From: Scleroderma bovista | Taxonomy: Eukaryota > Basidiomycota > Agaricomycetes > Boletales > Sclerodermataceae | Length of the DNA stretch: 64,000 nucleotides | Direction: 5' to 3' | Assembly: GCA_037178675.1 (NCBI GenBank) | Contig: JAYMGJ010000048.1 | Coordinates: forward strand, 62,001-126,000 | Shown: piece after piece, positions 1-11,617 of the stretch | Layout: every line of letters starts with the position of its first letter | How positions within the stretch are numbered: the first letter of the stretch is position 1 | Position numbers and translations under genes: made by a program | The notes under the pieces: model-generated | What the model was told of the DNA's origin: nothing | The model's database searches: none | Seen by the model: the letters and a program-made list of their open reading frames with translations, nothing else

Positions 1-1049
1 TCCGCAACTTGTTCCAAGTTCCGTGTAAGCCCTGAGTTGCCCAGATCAAGCACGGAATACGATGGTGGTAGTGCACTCGTCCCAGGCGATCCGAGTTGTG
101 CAGACGTGTACTGCGTCGTCGAGGAAGGTGCAGCCAACACCTTCATGAACGAGCTCAACAGCGGGTTCGTCCGTATCCTGAGCGGTATCTCCTCGAGAAT
201 CGACGAAAAGGTCAGCCGGTGATTAATTAAACTGTTCGCACGTGAGCTGCGTCAACATGGCGTCACTTGCCTAACCCACCTCGACGTGCTAAAGTTGGCT
301 TTTTTGCGGGCATCGATGAATGAAGGCGTCAATTTGAACGCCCGGAGCGATGCCGTTCCCCGCGCGGTCTGTGAGATGTCTAGTCGTTCTCGTGAGTAAA
401 GCCGTGTTAAGCATCCATGAGTGCACATTACCATGTACAACAACAACCCCTCCATGTCTCAGTCTGTCCTGGTGTATTGCCTGGGTATCTACCAAGGTCT
501 GACTCAGGAAAGCCCCGAGGCTCGTGGCCTGATAAAACCCAACAATATTGTCATCGCCCTGCACCTCTCTCAGAGATCGCAGCGTTGATGTTTGATAACG
601 TGCTGGATGCGATCAGGATCACATTGACCGTGCAAGATGCTGGTAAGCGAGCGTACCAATCGATTTGGATATTTTCTCGTCGTCGTCATTGGCATGGATC
701 GGTAATGGAAAACTGTTGGACACCTCGAGGACACCCTCCAGATCGAGACCAAGTAGAAGACCGTGTGCAGATGCTAAAGGAGCATCACGACCGTGCTGTA
801 TTATCTTGGAAACGACCTAAGCAAATGAAAAACGTGTGGAGCATTCATTAGCCAAACACGCAACGTAGCAAGTCGAAGGCGCACCAGAGCGTCCAGCTGG
901 ACACATGTGATGGTTATCTCGGCCTCAACATCGATCGCAGTTGACATGGATGGCGGAATGGCCTCATATACGGGTGCGGCAGGCGTGGGCGCAGTGGAAG
1001 GCGCTGGAAGCGACGCAGCGAGCGCTGCAGCCATCGATGGCGCAGACAT
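1..1049 (-). CDS. eIF3h: Translation initiation factor eIF3 subunit h (3' end cut by window edge)
   Basis: MPN-domain, non-catalytic subunit of the eIF3 complex, which helps load mRNA on the 40S ribosome in the cytoplasm. The ATG at 1049 begins a low-complexity Ala/Pro-rich leader (MSAPSMAAAL). The MPN core follows: GLLLGLDLEGVLEVSNSFPL near 720-780, then DDNIVGFYQ and LVDTQAIHQDRLRHGG at 430-560, then SQTARGTASLRAFKLTP at about 300-370 and LTFSSILEEIP at about 190-225. These blocks match eIF3h in order. Short introns separate them. As known for eIF3h, there is no JAMM metal site in these blocks. The frame stays open to base 1, so the C-terminus is missing. The divergent neighbour is the zinc transporter. 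Confidence 0.9.
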
Positions 1050-1441
1050 TTTGACTTGCAACGGTGGATTAGTGCTTGGAAATTTTCGAACTCAGCCCCT
1101 CGTCGAGAGTCCTTGGAGTCGTTTCGTCCGACGACCAGAACAACGTTAGACGACCGCCTTAACAGCTTTTACTGCTTGTTGCAGTCTATGAATGAAGAGG
1201 TTCTCTCTCCCTTTGGCAACGTGACTTGTTTGTCAATACCAAACATATGTCCTGACATGAGCTGGTAGTTATCCCAGATGCCGCCTCCTCGCGAGTGCCC
1301 ACAGCACTGACCGCGTTCAGCTCTGCGCTTGTCTCACTCCACCCGCTAGCCTGTCCTGGTGTGGCCACACTCGCTGACTAAGGCGGTTCCTCTTCGCTTC
1401 CGCAACGAACAAGGTCCAAGGGTGCACTTTGTCTGTGAACC
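1050..1441. promoter_or_regulatory. Divergent intergenic region eIF3h / zinc transporter
   Basis: About 390 bp between the two start codons. No open frame here is supported. It must hold both promoters. I see no clear TATA box. Confidence 0.5.
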
Positions 1442-3235
1442 ATGGCGATGTCCCGCTCCTCCAGAATAATTCTCCTCCTTGTCATAGACATTGTTTTCTT
1501 TTTCGTCGAACTCATTGTTGGTGAGCTTTGTTTGTGGTTCCACGATACCTCTTGCCTCATCGCATCCTAGGCTATGCAGTCGGTTCGCTCGCGCTCGTCG
1601 CCGACAGTTTTCACATGCTCAAGTAAGGCGGACTTGTCTTGCGCTGGAGCCCGTCTTATTCTTTATTCAGCGATGTTATGAGCTTGATCGTCGCTCTCTA
1701 TGCAATCAAGGTCAGCTTCCTTTGACATACTTCTACTCTATGTTGAAACGCTTCTCACACGACAGCTTACCAACCAAAGTGTATCGGATTCCCGTTACTC
1801 TTATGGCTGGCATAGGGCTGAGATACTTGCTGCCCTTGTCAATGGCGTTTTCCTTCTCGCGCTCTGCTTCTCTATCACATTAGAGGCTCTCGATCGCTTC
1901 TTTTCCACGCCAGGTACGTTGTACATCGATTTGCCCCCTTCTTCCCCTCAACTGGGCCCCCATTAACAGAAATATCAAACCCACGACTCGTCATCATCGT
2001 CGGCTCCTTTGGTTTAGCCTCAAATATCGTGGGCCTCCTCCTCTTCCACGGTGCTTGTCTATTCATCCCTCGTGTGTCACTGGTCTAACCACTTTTCAAA
2101 GAACACGGCCACTCCCATGACCATGACCATAAACCCAGCCCTTCTACATCCAGGCCATCTAGCATCCACCAGATCCCAACAGCTCGCACTCAAGCCATTT
2201 TGATTAAGAACCGATCAGATTCCTTCTCGTCCATGTATGGTCACCCAGCCGCAACTCGCGCTTCACTTGTACAGACCGCACATGACATGGTATCTTCTGT
2301 TGGATCTCCTCCAGCTAATCTCGCTCGTCAGTCTGCCACGTCACGACCACGGGCATCATCCTGTTTCTCAGTGGATCCAAATTTAACCGAGGAAACACCG
2401 CTACTTGATGAAAGACTTGAAACGGGGCACTGCAATACGAGGTCTACGATTTCCACCCCAGCGGGCCAAAACGGGCATGCCCACGGCCACTCCCATGCAG
2501 GTTCTATGAGTATGCGGGCCCTTGTCCTTCATGTCTTGGGTGATGCCTTGGGCAACGTTGGTGTGATAGCCACGGGTTTGATCATTTGGCTCACAAACTG
2601 GCCGTATAAATATTACTTTGATCCCACGATCAGTTTGGTGATCACTGCGATCATCTTTTCTTCTGCCTTACCACTTGGTGAGTTCATTCGTTTTTGATAT
2701 ATTTACCCCCAGTCCTGATGACAACCCAAGTTCGCAGCGCATCGTTTATCTTGTTGCAGGGTGTCCCACCAACCATCTCCCTTGATGCAGTGCGAGAGTC
2801 AATCTTGAGTGTTCAAGGCGTGTTGTCTGTACACGAACTGCACGTATGGCAACTTTCAGAATCAAAGATAGTCGCATCGGTTCACGTCATGGCTTCGCGC
2901 AATCACGACTTCATGCCTGTAGCAGTGGAAATCCGCAGGGTCCTACACTACCATGGCATTCATTCGAGTACCATTCAGCCTGAATACCAACCCCGTAGCC
3001 CCAACATGATACCCGAGGATCATTTGAAGGTGTGTTCCTTGATTGACTTTTGCCCCGGTGAAAATCAGCCAACTCTTTCTCGCAGATAGCCGAAAATTCG
3101 TCCTGTTTGATCCTCTGTCCCCCCGACCAGAGCTGTGATCCTGTTGAGAACGCGTGCTGTCGTCAGTCATCCTTTCCCATTTATACGTACTGTTCATTCA
3201 TTTTTTTCACAGCACCTTCCACCCCTGGAATATAA
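1442..3235 (+). CDS. Cation diffusion facilitator, Zrc1/Cot1-type vacuolar zinc transporter
   Basis: Six-span CDF transporter that exchanges zinc (or cobalt) for protons, in fungi usually into the vacuole. Exon 1 encodes MAMSRSSRIILLLVIDIVFF, the first membrane span. The second span carries ADSFHMLND, with the metal-binding H-x3-D. A second site is HVLGDALGNVGV at about 2530-2570. The His-rich cytoplasmic loop is visible twice, as HGHSHDHDH at about 2103-2130 and NGHAHGHSHAG at about 2473-2505. The cytoplasmic C-terminal domain follows (SVQGVLSVHELHVWQLSESK). The last intron is 3030-3085. The end is a Cys-rich tail (CLILCPPDQSC, NACC) with stop at 3233-3235. At least five short introns keep the frame. 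The substrate is inferred from the family. Confidence 0.88.
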
Positions 3236-3293
3236 ATGAAATGTTCCGAACGGATCGAAAATGGAATTTTTATGCTTCAAGATATCCACAATA

Positions 3294-6200
3294 TCAAGAC
3301 ATGAATACCGGAAAGTTGGTGACAAAAGTAGATGAGGTACTTAGTCGCTGTAGCATTGTAGCACTCGTGTTCGAACTAGATTTTCGTGTGCGCAAATCTG
3401 ATGCTAACTTTCTCGCTATCATTGCGCTCGGTTGACCTAGCATGGATTTATGCTCGTTGCATACCGTCTGAATTGCCCATTCGAGGTGGAGGGCGGCTGA
3501 CAGTGCAGTTGAAGTGACCGCTACCAGTAGATCAATGCTCATGTTCGTGTCTCCGGTCTGCTGGTCGGTCCGCACGATGAGAACGGGGAGTACGTTATAC
3601 ATGAATTGGGGGAGAAGCGGCGGGGCACCTGCTCGTGGAGTAACCAGCACGAACGTTGCAAGACGTCGGCAAGTCTCGATCTCCCCCAAACTGGCCGCGA
3701 CCGCCAACTCAGACCAGAAAAGCAAGAGGAATTTGGACGGTGTGGTAATGGTAAGACACCGTGCAACGTCGATACGGGGTGCTTTGCGTTCTCGTGCGAG
3801 GGCAAATGCTTCACGGATCTCCCGCCCTGGGAAATCTAGGAACGTATATCCAGGTACATTCGAGACTTCATCGTGTGCTGCGGTCCCTAAAAACGACAGC
3901 TAAGTAACATCATATTGCCTTGCCATTTTTCTAGTTACCATCTTTCTTTGATCCAATGCTTTGGAAAGCGACCGATTTGATCGCGCCGATGTCGAAGTGG
4001 TTGCTTCTTGAGTTCACTATCTGGGTCCTCTTGCTAGCCATTATTCTGAGCAGGTTGGGACTGCAAAGGCGGAGCACGATAGGGGGACAGGTTGGTGCCA
4101 ATAAAAGGCTATGGAGAACTTCCAACTGGTGTGTCGCTATAAACCTTCTCCCATGCGGATGAGCATACTCAGGTTGGGAAGGCCAGCAGAACGCACCCTC
4201 TCTGCTGAATTTCAAAAAGCATGGCGTGAACAACACCAACGAGCGTCCAATTTAGGAGTGGTTCAAGGAAGTATGAGATGCCGCTATGCAACACATCTAT
4301 GTCAATCCGGTTTTCCTGGCGAGCAATGCAAGCCTGAGAAAAAAGTGTCGGGGACATCTGGAGGAGTGTTTTAGGTGTTGTAGACCTATTCGAATCAGGA
4401 TGAGAGCTGAGCACGTTTAAGAAACCGTAATCATCACCGGAGAATGGTATCATCAATGCCCTCGTTGCTGCTGTCAAAAATCGCTTTAAACCATCCAGCG
4501 AATACAAGTTTAGCTTCAGCCGGGAGGTCATCAGCGTGGTAGACACGCGAGGAACGTAAAAAGTCGGTGCGAAGAACTTTGTCCCCCTTCTTCAAGGTTG
4601 GTGACGAAATCTATAATGTTGTCAGGTTTCCGAAAGCGTTGATATGACGACTTCTCACTCGGAACTTTGTCAATAGCATCTGAACAAATAGTACAATATT
4701 TCCCAGGTGACTGACAGCCGTTTGTGGATCACCTGCAGCTGGTATCAGTGGAAGAAGAAAAGTTTCCATCATTGTGGACCCACCAACGGTTTCACAGTCG
4801 TATTCGGTGAGAAGGTGGACGGCATCGAATAACACATCAGGTATCTTCAGATGTAGAGAAAGGATATCCAGGGCGAAGTCACATGAATAGAGGGTCTTCA
4901 TAAGATGGCTTAAGACCTCCAAATCTCCTGACTTAAAGTGCGTGGAGAAGCACTGGAAGTCCCGAAATTGAGGAAGAGCGCAATGGGTGTAAAAGGCCAT
5001 ACCTTGCGAGCAACTACCGCAAAGAAATGGTGGGTCCCTGGCTCATGGAGGATGCGATCGAGTATTGACTGTGTTTCCTCTTCGCTGGATTCTGCCGTGA
5101 GCTTGGACTCGAGATAGTTCTGTGAAGTAGTGTTAAATGCGAAGAGTGGATAATGACAGGGATATTTATTCACCTCAAGTGTGCAGTTATGTTCAGCAGC
5201 TTCAGCCTGAAGGCGTGGCATAGCATCATTCGTAAGCGTCGGATCCATGGTAGTAGCAAACTGTTGGTCCACGAGGTCCACCGCACGTAGTTGTTGCACG
5301 AGCTGGCGAATGAAAGGCCGCTGGCTGCGGAAATCAATGACTTGCAGAAGTCAAATGTGTGAAAACAGACAGTGTATTTTCCTCTGTCCTTGATTCCTTG
5401 CACCTGCTTCGCGCCTGAATATTATCGCATCGGGTCAACAGTTCCGAATGCTGTAATACAGCTGCCATTGCGGAATGCATTGCATGGTGCTGTGGTGGAG
5501 TGAGTACGCCACAATTGGGATCAAGGCAACCCAAACCATTCCACCCTCGTTTGTGCCGTGTCGTTCAAGGGTTTTCTCAAACATATGCAACAGACGAGGA
5601 AGCTGCCCAGTGATCGTAAGGAAGGTACATGAACGAAATGAAACAGCGCACTCGACCAAGTACGAACGCCTTCCAAAGGAAGAATGAACTCTCGCCCGAA
5701 TGGCTAGGCGAGCTCTGTGCGACACAACTCAATGCTGCAATCAAAATCTGTGTGTAAAACACATTCGGGGCCCACGATGTCCATCTGATGGTGCCCATCA
5801 GCAACGCAACTGCTTCTGAGTCGCTACCGGAGCCATAGTCTCCGGCACGCGAGGAAACCTAGTACGGCCCTGAGCACGGAGAAAAGACTCTGCAGGAGGA
5901 CCAACCAGACTCTGCAGTAGTAAGCCGCAGGTAATCGTATCGGCTTCAGTATTAGAGCCGAGCACGTCGTTCTTGCCCAAGTCAAGCTGAATTGTATGGA
6001 TCAATTGTGCTTCACGCTCCGCCTTGGCGTCGTCTCCGATAAGAAGACTCAAGGACAAAGCAAATGTCTCCAACGCTTGCCGGACTTCAGGAGAAAGCCG
6101 TACGGTGTGTAGTATGTCATTGGCGTCGCCCAGGTAGATCACTGCCTGAGCGGTCGAGATGTGTGGGATGCTTGTGATACACGTCAAAAGAAGAGTGGCG

Positions 6201-6799
6201 AGTTCCGAAGCAGACACGGATAGACGATGAAACCTGGATGGCGGAAACGTGTATGCACGGCGAAGAAACATCAAGGCGTCGTGCACTGTACTCAGCACCA
6301 CACTTTGCGGCGCAGTGAGCGGGACAAGTGATCCAAGAGCCGGTAATCCAGAGGCATAGTGTACCTCTAACGCCAGACGGCAAAGTGTATCCAAAGTGGA
6401 AGCACTGTGCAATTGTGACGAGCTTGCTGCCTGCAAGAAAGTTGCTACGAATACTGGTGAAGGTAGTAGGCCGTCACCAAGGGCGTCTCTCAGGTATTCC
6501 TGGAGAATAGGGTCGGCATCATAAGTGCTGAGCAACTTCAAGATGGCATCTGGAACGATTGGTTTCTTGAATTCTGTCAAACATGTGTGTTTCCTGTACG
6601 CACCGCTGACTGCTTGACCGACTTCGAGAGATTCCTGGGGCAAACCTTCCTGCCTCACCCATAGTTTGCAGAGATCAAGCCACTTGAACGTTTAAGCAGT
6701 CAATGAGGTGGTCAGTATGAAACGAGCCTCCGGGTACCTTACCTGACTCGCAGCGATGCCAAAGTGATATGCATTCCTGGTGAGGTCTGCTAATGACAT
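3294..6799 (-). CDS. Probable Mediator complex subunit 5 (Med5/Nut1)
   Basis: Large multi-exon gene of roughly 1,000 codons. The start ATG at 6799 gives MSLADLTRNAYHFGIAASQ. A 5' splice site lies at 6742/6743, and exon 2 continues WLDLCKLWVRQEGLPQESLE. The longest exon (about 5800-6684) is Leu/Ala-rich helical repeat protein. The C-terminal exon reads APPLLPQFMYNVLPVLI and later LLVAVTSTALSAALHLEWAI, ending FVTNFPVFMS at the stop (3294-3296). Length, all-helical composition, N-terminal pattern and C-terminal block fit my memory of fungal Med5, a tail-module subunit of Mediator in the nucleus. No catalytic motif can confirm it. The many small introns between 3.7 and 5.7 kb were not fully resolved. 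It could be another large helical scaffold. Confidence 0.55.
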
Positions 6800-7323
6800 T
6801 GACCGTTGGTTTGGGATCTGTGGATGATTATGTTTCTCTCGAGCTCCGGTGCTTTCTGAGTGATCGGAAAGAAGGCTCAGGACTTGATGCAAACGAGCAG
6901 CAGGCAACCTCAGGCTAACTAGTAGTCTAGTACGACGCCGAGTCGACTCTTATTAGGACTTGGACTAAACACAAATGCAGACTACACATCACAGGGAACG
7001 TGAAAGCATGGAATAACCCTTCCAAGATGGTATACCCCTTACATGAATTGAATGTATCAAGTCCGTATGTGAATGGGACACAGTTTCGCGTTACAGTCGC
7101 GGTCACTCATCCCCTATCTTGTTGGTTCCTACTTCATGTGCGCGTGAGTTTATGCACTCATTGTATCCATGTAATGCAGAACTCTGCGCGCGTGGACTTA
7201 CTGAATCGGCGCCTGACTTACCGTTGGGTGAGACTACCGAGGGTCCTGGAATTAGTGGACATCAACTTGTAATTATTTCCATGATATAATGTTCTGTGGC
7301 ATAATACTCTCGAAAATAACTGA
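6800..7323. other. Intergenic: 3' end of golgin and 5' region of MED5
   Basis: About 520 bp between two minus-strand genes. The plus-strand open frame at 7000-7272 resembles no protein I know and has no splice context. Nothing else seen. Confidence 0.4.
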
Positions 7324-10300
7324 CTAGACCTTGGCTATCAGTCTGCGAGTTTCTTGTGGCGTGAAGCGCAGAATAGTGGACAGAACTCGCACGAGGTTCG
7401 GCTAGAAACACATTTGGAGGTGGATTGCAAACTGACAAACCTTCACTTACCCTCATCTCTTTGTGTTCAAGGAATTGTAAGATCACATTCCTCAGATACT
7501 CGTAGTTGATATCCTCATCACTCTTTGTGGCGGCAGTTGCTCTCGAAGGCGGTTCGGGGGACGTCGCTCGGGACGGTGAATCTGAAACAGACGATATTGA
7601 TGTACGCGAGTCAGCGGTCGTCATGCGTGATGTCCAAAACCCAACACCGGGATTACGCTGGCGTTCCAATACGTTAACCGAATTCTGGACTTTGCGGAGC
7701 TCGTCTCGCAGGGTCTGTATAGTATGTCAGCAACCGGAAGCCCACATGCCATACTCATACCTTGTTATGAGTGTGCAACTGCGCTTCCCTTGTTTTGCTG
7801 TCCTCGAGCTGACGATTACGCTCCTCTGCATCCGCCACAGTCACTGACAAACGATTTTGTAGGGTCGACTAAAAAGACATATAACTCCCTGTGTTTGAAA
7901 ATACCTCGAGAGCGAGCTTACCTCATTACTTTTCATCTTGTCGACAAGAGATTGAAGTTCTGACAGATGATTCTGTTGCAACTGCGCTTCACCCTTTAGC
8001 TTCTCAATGACAGCTCTAAGGGAACCGGCAACATCCTCTTCCTGCTCGCGTGACCGTGCATTCGTCTGTAAGAGACGCCGCAACTCGTCTGCTTCTTTCG
8101 TTTTCTCCAGCAATTTTCTGCTCCAATTAGCCTCACTTTCGTTGCGTTCCTTCTCGACATTACCCATGGTTTTTCTAAGGTCTGTGAGTTTTGCTTCATA
8201 TTTTGTCTCCACAGAATTAACTAGTTGCGAAATCTCCTCCACGGAGGGACTGGGACCTTGTAGATGGGCTTCTTGTTCGCTGCGAAGCTCATGCAGTTCA
8301 TCGATGACGAGAGCGTTCCTTTCCTGTGACTCTCGTAGTTGGAACTCCAGCTCCGTATTTTGACTTTGCAAGGTCTCAGTATGAAGCTGTGATGACTCCA
8401 ATTGAGCCTGTCGTAACTGCAACTGATCAAAGAGAGATTTGCTCTCATTGGAGAACTTGTTGACTGACTTCTCCAAGGCAGATATCTGGTCGTTCTTTGC
8501 GGTTAGTTCGTTTGAATGTGAAACCTATGGCGTGTGGCAAGATCAGTACATGGTACCCATAATGAAGAAGTACACGTCACCTTCAATGCATCAACTTCTG
8601 CATTGAATTGTGTTCGGATTGAAGACATCTCTTTCTCCGCGCGATCCTTCACGGCAGTCAACTCTTTCTCGAATTGCGTCCTTAGGCCGGTAACAGCCTT
8701 CTCGCGCTCCAGATTAGCAGCATCAATCTCGCTCTGCAATCTCGCCTTCTCTGACCTCTCTCTCTCTCGACCTTGTCTTTCCTTCGCTTCCATTTCATCG
8801 AGTTCCTTCACTGCGTCGTCCCTCTCCTTCTCAGCTTTTACTAGTTTCTGTCTCACAGTTTTCAACAAGCTGATGGCTTTGACGCGTTTTTCTTCCTCCT
8901 CCTTTGCGACCTCTTTCGCTTTCTCTGCTTCCGTCGTGAGTTGTTCGATCTCACTCTTCCTTCTTGCCTCCTCTTCTTTAGTTCGAGAGGCAGAAACTTG
9001 TGATGCAGAGATGAGTGCCTCTGCTTCCGCAAGTTGCTTTTTCAACTTTTCGACCTCTTGAAGCAGAGATGCTATTTCTAGTCGGTGAATGTCCCGAAGT
9101 TCTTCAATGTGTTCTTCCTGGCCTACAGGCATGTAAGTGAACAGCGATTTACCAAACCATATAATTCCTCACGAGTAAGCTTGCCACGCAGACGTTGTAA
9201 CTCGTCTTGGGTCAACTACGGGCAGGGAAGTCAATATTCATATACAAGAACAGCGTGTACCTACCTCGACTTTCATATTGACGTTCGTGAGATAGTCGCG
9301 TAACGCAGCAATGTCCTTGGTGTCCTCCAAGGGTGTTAATTCGCGTATGACAGTATCAGCTACGAGTCTTTCTGCCTGGAGCTTCTTGAAGGAAGTGGAT
9401 ACGTCTATTTGGCAATTAGCTACCATGCGAAGTGATATGCAAGAAGTTACCTGCAAACCGTTGCTCTACAAGTTTCAGGCGTTCTTGCAAGGCTTCGACA
9501 TCCGCATCACCAGAGTTGACAACTACCGACGGTGCTCGTCCGTTATCTGATACGGAACTAATTTCGGGTGGTATATTCCCTGCTCCGATGTCTCCATTGC
9601 TAGGGGTGTCGGGAAGAGATGCTACTACCAAATCTCCCGGTTGTACGTCTTGGTTGGTATATGACGGGGAGGTATCCTCCTCAGGAGCTACTGATATTGG
9701 CTCATATGAAACGGTTGCGCCAACATCAGCCGATACATGCTCAGTGACGTCCACTCGATCTTGTACACCTAGTGGAACTATGGAATTCCGCAGCTGTGGA
9801 CTAGAACCGTCCAGATCATCTACAGGGTCATCGTTTTCTTTTTTGATTGAAACCGAAGATTGGCTGCGGGAAACCGGTACAACGGGGTCATTTGCTGGAG
9901 GGTCAGGTGCGACTTGAGTGGGGGATCCGGGCAAGGGGATAGACTCTGGCGACAAAGGATGCTGAGTGACACGTACTGCATCGGGCGCAGGTGATGCCCT
10001 GGAGGGAGTAGCGTTGGGTGTAGTACTTCCTGGCGAGTCGCCGATGGTGAATGACGCGCGAAGTCGTTCTTCGAGCCTCGACTTGCGTGCGCTCGTGTCA
10101 GTGCTATTCTTTGGCAATGACGAAGGACCTGGGCTAGTAGAACGGCGTTGGGGAGAAGTACTGGCAACGCGCTGGGCAGCCAGTGACTTGCGCAAGTTCA
10201 AGAGTGTAGGTTCAGCGACCTGGGTTGAGGAAGGCGATCGCGACGTGTTTACATCTAGTGAACGACTCCTTGTGTCGGTGGACGATTCACCATCAGGGTG

Positions 10301-10351
10301 GGTCGAATCTTGGACGAATGTTTCTACGACCTGGCGGAACTGGGAGAACAT
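7324..10351 (-). CDS. GRIP-domain golgin (Imh1-like)
   Basis: Trans-Golgi tethering protein, recruited by Arl1 through its GRIP domain. The N-terminus (ATG 10351, MFSQFRQVVETFVQ) is a short helix followed by a Ser/Pro-rich disordered region (about 9.5-10.3 kb). The middle (about 7.9-9.1 kb) is almost pure Glu/Lys/Leu coiled coil. The end is a GRIP domain: DEDINYEYLRNVILQFLEHK, then EMR. An intron follows (donor gtaagt, acceptor tttctag), then PNLVRVLSTILRF and TPQETRRLIAKV with stop at 7324-7326. The GRIP Tyr that contacts Arl1 is present in INYEYL. The C-terminal position of the domain is normal for the family. The true frame across the last intron differs from the longest open frame there. 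Confidence 0.9.
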
Positions 10352-10453
10352 TGGCAATAGACTGGTTCACGTCCAAGTTGAGATTGGTACACTGGAATAC
10401 AAGTCCCACGAGTCCGTGCAAGGCAAATTGGATTGTATCAACAGTGCTACGAG

Positions 10454-11550
10454 TTACGATGCATGGTCTCCGATCACCTCAACATCCTTGCCCTTTCCAT
10501 TGGGCTGTACCGAAGATCCAAACGTGGTGGTCCGTGACCCTGTCGCAGAAGAGGATTCCGACAAAGATGCTGGTGAAGTGCCCGCAAGCTGCCAGGCAGG
10601 TATCGACGGTCGTCCAGCCAATCCCGGCAGAGGTGTAGAGGGCGTACTTGCAAGCGCTCCACCTCCCCGACCGAGTAAGATTGTCTTCAACGATTTAAGC
10701 TCTTGTTGTAGCTCGGATAATGATTGCTTGTGTGCATCCTTATTCTTGTCGATCATCTCATGGACCATAATTCAGCACCGGTGCACTGGCTGAGGACTGT
10801 CCAAGTCACCTTTGGTAGCATCTCCCGGATGTTTTCTACCTCGTCACGGATCTCGCGCATTTCGTCCCTCGTTCTTGCTTCTCCCTGGCGTAATTCGACC
10901 ACGACAGATTCCACATCCTTTGTAGCCTTTTCCACCCTTTCTTTCTGTTCATCGACCGCAGCACGTACTGATGCAGTTTCGGCTTGTATCTCCTTCAGTA
11001 AAGCTTCTGCAGCATCGAACTGCGCCGTCAGCGCGTCCCGGTCTTGCTCGAATGCAGTCGCCGAGGGGGGCTTCAGGTGGGGAAGCATATACTTCTGTTC
11101 AGGGGATAAGTGGGTTTTGAATCAACATTTCCTGGGAGCACTTTCCTGGAATAATGACACGGCTCCATAGATTACGGTACTAGATATGACGGCCGTTATC
11201 TAAGGATGGATGAATAGTTGGTGGTTGTCGGCCCCTGTACACCTACAAAGTAATCCCTCCAGTCCCATGGCTGGGGTTGGTATGACAATGGCGAATACGC
11301 GGGGTACGACTGATACTGGGTTTGCGGAGGAGAAGATGGCGAGAGAGAGGTCTGTTGTGGAGCTTGTTTCATGGCCTCCTCGATTTCTGGTCCGGTGAGG
11401 CCCTTGGCTTCGAGAAACTGCACCCGCTGTGCCAGTGGTGCTTGCTGAGTCTAGACAGATGGTCAGACGTATCCAATGATGCTCGCCATTGCTCACGGTC
11501 GAGTCTGAGAGAAATGTGACTGCATTTCTTATGAGTTCACGTCGATCCAT
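10454..11550 (-). CDS. PEX14: Peroxisomal membrane docking protein Pex14
   Basis: Part of the docking complex that receives the receptors Pex5 and Pex7 at the peroxisome. The start ATG at 11550 gives MDRRELIRNAVTFLSD. Exon 2 gives VQFLEAKGLTGPEIEEAMKQ, together the conserved N-terminal Pex5-binding domain. A Pro/Gln/Tyr-rich linker ends in PWDWRDYF. It is followed by the single membrane span (ITAVISSTVIYGAVSLF) and a coiled coil (about 10.8-11.06 kb). The tail ends before the stop at 10454-10456. It is divergent from TUF1 with only 67 bp between start codons, and it lies upstream of the golgin gene on the same strand, 102 bp away. Confidence 0.92.
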
Positions 11551-11617
11551 GATGACGACTTTCATTCTCCGACTTTCGACCAATTTTTCAAGGCAGACGT
11601 GACTTGCACACTCAACC
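11551..11617. promoter_or_regulatory. 67-bp divergent promoter PEX14 / TUF1
   Basis: Only 67 bp separate the start codons of PEX14 (minus) and TUF1 (plus), so the core promoters must overlap or lie inside the opposite gene. No TATA box is evident. Confidence 0.5.

Noticed and set aside
8534..9061. Plus-strand frame of 175 codons, Ser/Phe/Ala-rich
   Set aside because: It is the antisense of the golgin coiled coil. Glu/Lys-rich helices give Ser/Phe-rich shadows.
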